Assembly (NCBI RefSeq): GCF_015910535.1
Contig: NZ_JACBJG010000007.1
Location: 62,001-126,000, forward strand
DNA length: 64,000 nt
Source of the DNA: Saccharomonospora sp. NB11
Lineage (GTDB): Bacteria > Actinomycetota > Actinomycetes > Mycobacteriales > Pseudonocardiaceae
Reading direction: 5' to 3'
Part shown: piece after piece, positions 1-6,593 of the stretch
How the letters are laid out: every line of letters begins with the position of its first letter
How positions within the stretch are numbered: the first letter of the stretch is position 1
Notes under the pieces: model-generated
Seen by the model: only the letters and a program-made list of their open reading frames with translations
What the model was told of the DNA's origin: nothing
Database searches by the model: none
Made by a program: the position numbers and the translations under genes

Positions 1-1770
1 GCGCAAACCTTGCGCACGTTGGCGGACGTCGCGGCGGTGCCCGACATCTTCGACGTCGTCGAGGCCGGTGGCCACCGGTTCATCGTCATGGAGTACGTCG
101 AGGGAACGAACCTGTGGACTTGGCTCGGCCAACGGCACCCCATGATCGTGCTCGACGAACCGACCGAGGCCGACTACCGGCGCTACGCCGACGAGGCCAC
201 CACCGTGCTGGCAGCGGTGGGCCGCGCGCTCGACGAGATCCACGAGCACGGCATCGGGTTCGGTGACATGAACTTCGGCAACGTCATCGTCCAGGACGAC
301 GGAGCCGTGCGTCTCGTCGATCTCGAAATGGCGTACGACCTCGCCGACGAGCACTACGAACCGGGCCTCGGCACGATCGGGTTCCTCCCCGGCAAGGGAG
401 CGACCGGACTGGAGATCGACGACTACGCGCTGGCTGCGTTGAAGCTCTCGCTGTTCTTCCCGATGGAGAAGCTGCGCATCTTCGACCAGTCCAAGTTGGA
501 CCTTCACTTGTCGATCTTGTCCTCGCGGTTCGGCCTGCCGGACGACGAGGTCGAGGACATCCGGCGCACGCTGACCGCGCGTCCGCCCGCGGTACGCAGC
601 GAGTTCGTCGGGGCTCCGCCGCAGCTCGACCTGACGGTGCCGGACGATCGTCGCGTCGCGGTCGAGTCGATGCAGGCCGCGATCCTCGCGTCGGCGACGC
701 CGGAGCGGACCGACCGGCTGTTCCCCGGGGACTCCGCGGGCTTCTCCCCGGGCGGGGGCCTCAACCTGGCCCACGGTGCGGCGGGCATCCTGTGGGCCCT
801 GCACCGGACGGGCGCGACGATCGATCCGACGCTCGAACGCTGGTTCGTCGACAGGGCGCGCGAGGGCAAACCGATGCCACCCGGCCTCTACACCGGGGCA
901 CACGGCGTCGCCTACGTCCTCGACCAGTTGGGTCACCGGGAGCTCGCGCTCGACGTGCTCGACCGACCCGACGCCCAGGAGGACGGTCTCGCCGCGATCG
1001 GGATGTACGGCGGGCTGGCGGGCGTGGGGCTGAACCTGCTGCACTTCACGGACGAGCCACGATTCGACGAACGGCGCGCGCGGGTGACCGAACGCCTCGT
1101 CGAGGCTCTCGACGGTCCCGCGCAGGACGGCGGGCCGGTGCGCTCCGACGGCGGGGACCGCGCGCCGTCGAAGACCGGGTTGCTGCACGGGTTCGCGGGT
1201 GTGGCGCTGTACTTCCTCGAACTGCACAGGCGCACCGGCGACGAGTCGGCGCTTAATCACGCCGTGACGGCGCTGCACCGGGATCTCGATCGGTGCGTGC
1301 GCACCGTCTCCGGGTCGTTGCAGGTGGAGGAGCCGGGACTCAGGACGAACTGCTACCTCTCGGTGGGCAGCGCCGGGATCGCCCTCGTGGCCGACGAGGT
1401 GCTCGACCATCGTCACGACGAGCGCATCGCGGACGCGGTGCCGTTGCTGTTGAAGGCCTGCTGCAGCGAGTTCGTGCTACAGCCCCAGCTGTTCGCGGGA
1501 CGGGCTGGGCTGCTGGCCGCGGTGTCGCGACACCTGTCCCGGGCGCGAAGCCGTGACACCGAGCTCGACGGTGCGGCGGTCGTGCGGCGCCATCTTTCGA
1601 ACCTGCGGTGGCATGCGTTGTCCTATCGGGGCGGTCTCACGTTCCCGGGGGAGTACTGCCTTCGCTTGTCGATGGATCTCGCGACGGGAACGGCGGGTGT
1701 GCTTCTCGCTCTCGCGGAAATGTCGGGTGAAGGAGTGTCGATCCTGCCGTTTCTCAGTTCGAAAATTTGA
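1..1770 (+). CDS. Class III lanthipeptide synthetase (LanKC), 5'-truncated by the window edge
   Basis: This bifunctional RiPP enzyme phosphorylates and eliminates Ser/Thr of a precursor peptide, then cyclises Cys onto the dehydroamino acids. The visible part begins inside the kinase domain, with a hinge-like FIVMEYVEG, a catalytic loop GDMNFGN and a metal-binding VDLE in place of DFG. A LanC-like cyclase follows with repeated GAAG, GAHGVA, GGLAG, LHGFAG and SVGSAG turns. Where class I, II and IV cyclases have the Cys-His zinc ligands (CHG), this protein reads QLFAGRAG, and no equivalent Cys pair is seen. That absence marks class III. The N-terminal lyase and the start of the kinase lie upstream of the window. 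Three precursor genes follow 218 nt downstream on the same strand. Confidence 0.93.
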   Translation, partial: AQTLRTLADVAAVPDIFDVVEAGGHRFIVMEYVEGTNLWTWLGQRHPMIVLDEPTEADYRRYADEATTVLAAVGRALDEIHEHGIGFGDMNFGNVIVQDDGAVRLVDLEMAYDLADEHYEPGLGTIGFLPGKGATGLEIDDYALAALKLSLFFPMEKLRIFDQSKLDLHLSILSSRFGLPDDEVEDIRRTLTARPPAVRSEFVGAPPQLDLTVPDDRRVAVESMQAAILASATPERTDRLFPGDSAGFSPGGGLNLAHGAAGILWALHRTGATIDPTLERWFVDRAREGKPMPPGLYTGAHGVAYVLDQLGHRELALDVLDRPDAQEDGLAAIGMYGGLAGVGLNLLHFTDEPRFDERRARVTERLVEALDGPAQDGGPVRSDGGDRAPSKTGLLHGFAGVALYFLELHRRTGDESALNHAVTALHRDLDRCVRTVSGSLQVEEPGLRTNCYLSVGSAGIALVADEVLDHRHDERIADAVPLLLKACCSEFVLQPQLFAGRAGLLAAVSRHLSRARSRDTELDGAAVVRRHLSNLRWHALSYRGGLTFPGEYCLRLSMDLATGTAGVLLALAEMSGEGVSILPFLSSKI

Positions 1771-1846
1771 TAACCCGCCGATCAACCGTAGGTCGGGGGC
1801 CGGTTGTCTGTTAGCTTTATTCCAGGAACGGAACGGGGAGGGAAGA

Positions 1847-1909
1847 ATGGTGAACCCGGACTCGCGGGCTCTCGGACTTCCCGGAGAAGAAGTTGAGCTT
1901 TCTCGCTGA
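1847..1909 (+). CDS. Possible 20-residue leader-type small ORF before the lanA genes
   Basis: An ATG sits 6 nt after a good ribosome-binding site (GGGAGGGAA), followed by 20 codons and TGA. The peptide (MVNPDSRALG... ending EVELSR) has no Cys and does not resemble the three precursors. It could be an upstream ORF acting on lanA expression, a decayed precursor, or chance. The surrounding 1771-1987 stretch is clearly more AT-rich than its neighbours and probably carries the lanA promoter. A weak inverted repeat (GTGATT at 1940, AATCAC at 1957) lies in it. Confidence 0.25.
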   Translation: MVNPDSRALGLPGEEVELSR

Positions 1910-1987
1910 TACGGACTTTCTCGCCGACGTATCGGTGTTGTGATTCGAATAATGGTAATCACGTGTTCCGGGAGGAGGTGCGCGGAA

Positions 1988-2074
1988 ATGTCGATCCTGG
2001 ACCTTCAGGTGCTCGAGGTTCCCGCGGCCGAGGCCGAGCTGCCCAACAGCACGGCTTCCGTCAACTGCGGCTGA
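1988..2074 (+). CDS. Class III lanthipeptide precursor A1 (core ...STASVNCG)
   Basis: 28-residue peptide with start ATG 7 nt after GGGAGGAGGTG. The leader opens SILDLQ, matching the ILxLQ-type recognition motif known in class III leaders, and continues LEVPAAEAELPN. The C-terminus STASVNCG contains exactly Ser-x2-Ser-x2-Cys, the pattern from which class III enzymes form labionin (or lanthionine). This is the most diverged of the three copies: it ends in Cys-Gly rather than Cys, and carries Val at the position that is Tyr or Trp in the others. No Gly-Gly leader cleavage site is present, so leader removal would need another protease. Confidence 0.85.
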   Translation: MSILDLQVLEVPAAEAELPNSTASVNCG

Positions 2075-2127
2075 ACCACGTCGAAGCGTGTGATGACGAC
2101 GAGTGTGTCGGAAGGAGGTGTTGAGTG

Positions 2128-2211
2128 ATGTCGATCCTGGACCTGCAGACCCTCGAGGTGCCGGCGGTCGAGGCCGAGCTGCCCAACAGCACGGCTTCCT
2201 ACAACTGCTGA
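2128..2211 (+). CDS. Class III lanthipeptide precursor A2 (core ...STASYNC)
   Basis: 27-residue peptide that starts with ATG after GAAGGAGG. The leader begins SILDLQTLEVP and the sequence ends LPNSTASYNC, again Ser-x2-Ser-x2-Cys, here with Tyr inside the second loop and Cys as the last residue. It is nearly identical to the next copy in both coding sequence and ribosome-binding region, so the pair is a recent tandem duplication. The product would be one of the smallest labionin-type cores. Without a LanD-type decarboxylase in view, there is no evidence for an avionin ending. Confidence 0.87.
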   Translation: MSILDLQTLEVPAVEAELPNSTASYNC

Positions 2212-2266
2212 GCGAGTGATCGAACAGCTCACTGAACTGCGACAACGTGGAAGGAGGTGTTGAGTG

Positions 2267-2350
2267 ATGTCGATCCTGGACCTGCAGACCCTCGAGGTTC
2301 CGGCGGTTGAGGCCGAGCTGCCCAACAGCACGGCGTCGTGGAACTGCTGA
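2267..2350 (+). CDS. Class III lanthipeptide precursor A3 (core ...STASWNC)
   Basis: 27-residue peptide, identical to A2 in protein sequence except Trp for Tyr two residues before the terminal Cys (STASWNC). It has the same upstream AAGGAGGTGTTGAGTG. The remaining differences from A2 are synonymous third-position changes plus the Trp codon, which suggests the protein is under selection while the loop residue diversifies. Trp is the glycosylated residue in the known labionin peptide NAI-112, and a glycosyltransferase gene follows about 100 nt downstream. Confidence 0.87.
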   Translation: MSILDLQTLEVPAVEAELPNSTASWNC

Positions 2351-2371
2351 GCCACTGCTCGGTAGCTGAGG

Positions 2372-2408
2372 GGCGGTGGAGGTGTGTCTCGGGTACGCCT
2401 CCACCGCC
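2372..2408 (+). terminator. Perfect 11-bp hairpin between lanA3 and the glycosyltransferase gene
   Basis: GGCGGTGGAGG pairs with CCTCCACCGCC across a 15-nt loop, with no T-run after it. Placed between precursor genes and a modifying enzyme, it probably acts as an attenuator or mRNA 3' stabiliser that gives excess precursor transcript. This role is inferred. Confidence 0.7.
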
Positions 2409-2454
2409 ACCTCCTCGTGGTCGGCGGAAACGAATCCGAGGAAAGGCGCGGTCG

Positions 2455-3783
2455 ATGAAGACGTTGCTCTACGCGTACGGATCGCGTGGTGACGTGCAGC
2501 CTTATCTCGCGTTGGCGTACGCGATGACGGAGGCGGGGCACGAGGTCATGCTCGCCGGGCCCGAGAGTTTTCGACCGCTGGCCGCGCGTTACGGGATTCC
2601 GTATTTTCCGCGTGACGAAGAACTGCTGAATTTCTATTACAACGACCCGGACGTCGCGGATTGGCTCCGTAATCAGGGGCACGATTACCGCGCGACCGCG
2701 AAGATTCGGAACCGCGCGCTCGCCAAACTGGGTGAGTTCATGGCGCCGCGGTTTCCGGCGATGTTGCGGGAATTGTCGGACGCGGCCGAGCAGTTCGGCC
2801 CCGACCTGATCGTCCAGTCGTACGAGATGTGGCCGTGGGAACAGGCTCACCACGTCGCCGAGCAGCGGCGGGTGCCGTACGCGGTCGCCACGTTGTTCCC
2901 CAACATGGTGCCGAACTTCTCGTACGCGGCGAAGTTCGTGCCGCCGCAGTGGCGCATGCCCGGGCTGCTCAAGAGGGCGACCTACGAACTCCCGAAGCTC
3001 GTCCGTCCCATCGGTCATCGGGACATCATGGAATGGCGGCGTCAGACGCTGGGCTTGCCGGATCGCAAGGGCGTCGATCCGTTGCGCACCGTCGACGGGC
3101 GGCCCGCTCCCGTGGTGCACGGATTCAGCTCCAGCCTCGTGCCGTCGGCGAAGGGGCTTCCGGCGAACGCCGTCACCACCGGGTTCTGGTACCTGCCCAC
3201 GCCGACGTCGTTCGAGCCCGCGCGGGATCTCGTGGACTTCCTCGACACGGGGTCCACGCCGGTGTGCGTCACCCTCGGCACGGTGCGGGGCACCGACCCG
3301 TACCGAGCGGGCGAGTTGGTCGTGGAGGCGCTGCGCCGCGCGGGCAGGCGAGCCGTGGTCATCAAGTCGAGGGGCAGCATCGAGATCCCGGACCCGCCGG
3401 AGGACGTGTTCGTCACCGACGACGTTCCCTATCCGTGGCTGCTGCCTCGGGTCGCCGCCGTCGTGCACGCGGCCGGTGTCGGCACCGTCAACGAGGCGCT
3501 GCGTGCGGGTGTGCCCCAGGTGGCGTGCCCGGTCCACAATGAACAGGCGTCCTGGGCGATGCGTGCCCACGCGATCGGTGTGGCTCCCAAACCGATCCGC
3601 AACCGCGACCTGACGCCGGACAACCTCGCGGCGGCGATCCGGCTCGCGACGACCGACCCGGGTATGGCCGCCAGGGCCGCCGAGCACGGTGAGGCCGTGC
3701 GGAAGGAGACCGGGGCGGCGACCGCTGCGGCCGTTCTGGCGCGTGTCCACGACCAGGCGACGACCGCGCCCCTGCGCCACTGA
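2455..3783 (+). CDS. GT1-family (UGT/MGT-like) glycosyltransferase in the lanthipeptide locus
   Basis: 442-residue GT-B fold enzyme. The N-terminus has the classic GSRGDVQPYLAL acceptor-domain motif (residues 9-20). The C-terminal nucleotide-sugar motif reads HAAGVGTVNEALRAGVPQ near residue 337, a variant of HGGxGTxxEAL. The family transfers sugars to small lipophilic or aromatic acceptors. The ATG is chosen because AGGAAAGG precedes it and the alignment motif begins at once; an upstream ATG in frame at 2338 lies inside lanA3. Position right behind three precursors suggests it glycosylates the finished lanthipeptide, perhaps the Tyr or Trp of A2 or A3. That role is inferred. Confidence 0.88.
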   Translation: MKTLLYAYGSRGDVQPYLALAYAMTEAGHEVMLAGPESFRPLAARYGIPYFPRDEELLNFYYNDPDVADWLRNQGHDYRATAKIRNRALAKLGEFMAPRFPAMLRELSDAAEQFGPDLIVQSYEMWPWEQAHHVAEQRRVPYAVATLFPNMVPNFSYAAKFVPPQWRMPGLLKRATYELPKLVRPIGHRDIMEWRRQTLGLPDRKGVDPLRTVDGRPAPVVHGFSSSLVPSAKGLPANAVTTGFWYLPTPTSFEPARDLVDFLDTGSTPVCVTLGTVRGTDPYRAGELVVEALRRAGRRAVVIKSRGSIEIPDPPEDVFVTDDVPYPWLLPRVAAVVHAAGVGTVNEALRAGVPQVACPVHNEQASWAMRAHAIGVAPKPIRNRDLTPDNLAAAIRLATTDPGMAARAAEHGEAVRKETGAATAAAVLARVHDQATTAPLRH

Positions 3784-3867
3784 TCACCGCGTGACGTCCT
3801 CGGTGCACCCGGCTCACGGGTTCGGGCAGACTGGAGGCTCGATCGGCCGCCGGACGCTGGGGGAGCG

Positions 3868-4761
3868 ATGCCCGCGATCTTCGACACCCACACCGACCTG
3901 ACCGTGGCCGGGGGCCCGGTGCGGCTGTATCGGGACGGGGCCGGGCCACCGCTGTTGCTCCTGCACGGAGCGATGCTCGACACCGCGGCCGGGGTGTGGC
4001 GCGACGTCGCCCCGGCGCTGGCGACGGAGTACGACGTGCACCTGGTCGATCTGCCTCGGCACGGCGGATCGCGACCCTGGTCGGGGACGCTCGACGACGC
4101 GTTCTTCCGTCGCTTCCTCGATCAGTTGCTCGACGTCCTCGACCTGCCTCGGGTCGCGTTGGTCGGGCTGTCGATGGGTGCCGGGATCGCCACCGGGTAC
4201 GCCCTCGACCACCCGGAGCGGGTCAGCGCGCTCGTCGCCGTCGGTCCCGGTGGACTGGGGGCGAAGCGGACGGCGCAGTTCCTCACATGGCTTACCCTGC
4301 GCACTCCGGGAGCAATGCGGCTGACCACCTGGGCGTTGGCGCGCTTTCCTCGGGCCGTCCGGGCGTCGATGGTGCGCAACCTGGTGGCGGGTGCGGACAC
4401 GCCGGGTTTCGACGCGATCGTCGGCGCCGTCGTCGAGGAGGCTTACGCCAAGCACGCGCACGGCGAACGGGCTCTCGACGACTGGCAGATCGAGTCGTAC
4501 GGGCCGTTCGCGATGCGCCTGGATCTGTTGCCGGAGCTGCCGAGGCTGGCCGTCCCGACGTTGTGGGTGCGTGGTGACCGAGACCCGTTGGTCGGCCACG
4601 CCGAGATGGCCGCCGCCGCCGAAGCGGCTCCGAACTCCCGCCTCGTCACGATGGCCGACGCCGGGCACATCGTGACCTACGACCGGCCGACCGAATTCAC
4701 GGCGTTGACCCGCGACTTCCTTCGAGCCACGCTCGGCGACGCCCGCCCCGACGGCCTTTGA
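3868..4761 (+). CDS. Alpha/beta hydrolase
   Basis: 297-residue alpha/beta hydrolase. It has an oxyanion-hole motif LLHGAM (about residue 32), nucleophile elbow GLSMGAG (Ser102), a helical cap, a likely acid in VRGDRDPLVG (about 237) and catalytic His in DAGHIV (about 268). It belongs to the broad esterase/C-C hydrolase group; the substrate cannot be named. It starts 84 nt after the glycosyltransferase on the same strand, so it may belong to the lanthipeptide transcription unit. If so, its role would be a tailoring or peptide-release hydrolysis, but simple adjacency is equally likely. Confidence 0.85.
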   Translation: MPAIFDTHTDLTVAGGPVRLYRDGAGPPLLLLHGAMLDTAAGVWRDVAPALATEYDVHLVDLPRHGGSRPWSGTLDDAFFRRFLDQLLDVLDLPRVALVGLSMGAGIATGYALDHPERVSALVAVGPGGLGAKRTAQFLTWLTLRTPGAMRLTTWALARFPRAVRASMVRNLVAGADTPGFDAIVGAVVEEAYAKHAHGERALDDWQIESYGPFAMRLDLLPELPRLAVPTLWVRGDRDPLVGHAEMAAAAEAAPNSRLVTMADAGHIVTYDRPTEFTALTRDFLRATLGDARPDGL

Positions 4762-4823
4762 GCAGCGCCATCCGGTGCGCAAATCCGTTGTCGAACGCGC
4801 CGTGCGGTGGGAAGGATCGGGGG

Positions 4824-5429
4824 ATGTACGCGTACCACTACCCGGCTCCCGCCCTCCGTCCCCAGCGAGCACTGCCGACGCTGCGCACCGATCGGTTGAC
4901 CCTGCGTCCCGTGCGCGTCGCGGATCTCGACGCGATCCACGGCTACCTCTCCCGCGAGGACGTGTGCCGGTACCTGCTGCACGAGCCGCTGTCGCGGGAC
5001 GAGGTGAAAGCCAAGCTCGTCGCCTGCGAACAGCGGACGACGCTGGAACAGCAGGGCGACTTCCTCCGGCTGGCGGTGGTGCCCGACGAGGTCGGTGCCG
5101 TGGTGGGGGACGTCGTTCTCGACACCCGGTCGGTCGAGAACGCCACGGTCGAGCTCGGGTGGGTGTTCTCCCCGGACGTGGCGGGCCGAGGCTATGCCAC
5201 GGAGGCGGCCGTGGCGCTGCGTGACTACGCCTTCGAGACGCTCGACGCCCACCGCATCGTGGCGCACCTGCACCCGGACAACACGGCGTCGTCGCGCCTG
5301 TGCGAGCGGCTGGGCATGCGCCACGAGGCGCTGCATCACGCCGACATGTGGCTCAAGGGGCATTGGGAGGACAGCAGCGTCTACGCGATCCTGCGTCACG
5401 AGTGGGCGGCGTCGTCGGCCGCCGAGTGA
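4824..5429 (+). CDS. GNAT N-acetyltransferase, RimJ/RimL-like
   Basis: 201 residues of the Acetyltransf_3 type. It begins with the typical LRTDRLTLRPVRVADLDAIHGYL and contains the acetyl-CoA pyrophosphate loop VAGRGYATEAAVALRDYAF and the C-terminal NTASSRLCERLGM. The family acetylates protein N-termini or small amines. The ATG used follows GGAAGGATCGGGGG; a more upstream ATG would add an unconserved 22-residue extension. It converges on the TetR gene with only 9 nt between stops. Confidence 0.85.
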   Translation: MYAYHYPAPALRPQRALPTLRTDRLTLRPVRVADLDAIHGYLSREDVCRYLLHEPLSRDEVKAKLVACEQRTTLEQQGDFLRLAVVPDEVGAVVGDVVLDTRSVENATVELGWVFSPDVAGRGYATEAAVALRDYAFETLDAHRIVAHLHPDNTASSRLCERLGMRHEALHHADMWLKGHWEDSSVYAILRHEWAASSAAE

Positions 5430-5438
5430 CCTCGACGG

Positions 5439-6026
5439 TCAGGGCGCAGTCGGTGGTGTCCCCGCGATACGAGTGACGAGGAAGTCGAGCCGTTCCTCCT
5501 GGGCATCCGGTGGGATCCGCCCGCTGTCGGCCAGGACGACCATGCCGTGCAACGCGCTCCAGGTGACTTCGGCGAACAGCTCGCGTCGCTGCTCGTCCGA
5601 GGGGAAGCAGTCGACGAACTCGGCGAACGCGGCACGCAGCGGGGGTGGCGTCTCGGCGTGGGCGAACTTCACGTCGGTCGGCAGGACGAACATGGCCTGG
5701 TAGAGGGCGGGGTGCTCGGCCGCGAACGCCAGGTAGGCGCGGCAGACGGCGCGCAGCGACTGCGGTGACTCGGGGGAGGCCAGCCGGGAACGGCGTAGGT
5801 AGGCCGCGAGTTCGTCGAAGCCCTCGACGGCCACGGCGCGCATGATGGCGTCCTTGCCGTCGAAGTGGCTGTAGAGCACGGGCTGGCTGTACTCGACGCG
5901 TTCGGCCAGCCGTCGCGTCGTCACCGCCTCCCAGCCTTCGGTCTCGGCCAGTTCGCGAGCGGCCGTGATGATCAGTTGATGGCGTCGGGCACGTTCCCGT
6001 TCGCGGCGTTCGGTGCGGGCGGACAT
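5439..6026 (-). CDS. TetR-family transcriptional regulator
   Basis: 195 residues. The N-terminal helix-turn-helix covers roughly residues 16-62 (RQLIITAARELAE, then TTRRLAERVEYSQPVLYSHF), and an all-helical ligand domain of the WHG-like type follows. A TAGAAT -10 lies 6 nt before the ATG, so the mRNA is probably leaderless. The operator overlaps that -10, implying autorepression. The divergent DUF4267-type membrane gene shares the control region and is the likely target. Confidence 0.9.
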   Translation of the reverse strand: MSARTERRERERARRHQLIITAARELAETEGWEAVTTRRLAERVEYSQPVLYSHFDGKDAIMRAVAVEGFDELAAYLRRSRLASPESPQSLRAVCRAYLAFAAEHPALYQAMFVLPTDVKFAHAETPPPLRAAFAEFVDCFPSDEQRRELFAEVTWSALHGMVVLADSGRIPPDAQEERLDFLVTRIAGTPPTAP

Positions 6027-6034
6027 GGCGTGAT

Positions 6035-6075
6035 TCTAGCAGTGCTAGACATTCTGTCAGTGCTAGCACTACAGT
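6035..6075. promoter_or_regulatory. Double palindromic operator and divergent promoters of the TetR gene and its neighbour
   Basis: Two palindromes sit side by side: TCTAGCA-G-TGCTAGA (6035-6049) and AGTGCTAGCACT (6059-6070). Both contain the direct repeat CAGTGCTAG, spaced 18 bp apart. The first overlaps the leaderless -10 (TAGAAT) of the TetR gene. The second abuts a TACAGT -10 (6070-6075) for the rightward membrane gene. The layout is that of a two-site TetR operator. Confidence 0.8.
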
Positions 6076-6131
6076 GGCGCCATTCGCGCTGCGGACGTCA
6101 CCGCGCGCACCGTCGAGAGGGGAAACAACCC

Positions 6132-6509
6132 ATGCTCGTCACTGTCGCCACCGCGTTCGCCGGACTGATCGGCGTCGCGATCGTCGCCCTCGGAGTGATC
6201 GCCTTCAGGGCTCCTCAGGCCGCGGCGGGGTTCGGCATCCCCGACACTCCCACCGAGGACCGGACCTTCCAGGCCTGGCTGTCGGTCAAGGCCGTCCGTG
6301 ACATCGCCTCGGGACTCTTCGTCTTCGTCCTGTTGCTCGCCGGGACACCCCGCTTGGTGGGCTGGTTCCTGCCGGCAGCCGCTCTCATTCCCCTCGGCGA
6401 CGCGCTGATCGTGCGGCGCAGCGACGGGCCGAGGACGGCCGTCTACGGCGTTCACGGCGCCACCGCCGTGGTGATGGTGGTGATCGGGGTGCTCCTGCTC
6501 GTCGCGTGA
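6132..6509 (+). CDS. Small four-helix membrane protein, DUF4267 type
   Basis: 125 residues with about four transmembrane segments. The first is VATAFAGLIGVAIVALGVIAF at the N-terminus, the last VVMVVIGVLLLVA at the C-terminus. Between them lies the conserved SVKAVRDIASGLFVF stretch seen in DUF4267 proteins. No enzymatic motif is visible. It is divergent from the TetR gene and shares its operator, so it is probably induced by the regulator's ligand. Confidence 0.75.
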   Translation: MLVTVATAFAGLIGVAIVALGVIAFRAPQAAAGFGIPDTPTEDRTFQAWLSVKAVRDIASGLFVFVLLLAGTPRLVGWFLPAAALIPLGDALIVRRSDGPRTAVYGVHGATAVVMVVIGVLLLVA

Positions 6510-6593
6510 GGCGCGTTTCGCAGCGTGCCGATGCGGGTACCGACGGTGGAGTGAACGTCAGAGTCGTCAGAGTGTCGACCGAGCCGGACCGCC

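Noticed and set aside
2005-3780. 591-codon frame on the minus strand opposite the glycosyltransferase and lanA2/A3
   Set aside because: Arg/Gly/His-rich shadow of high-GC coding DNA with no domain. The plus-strand genes have clear motifs.
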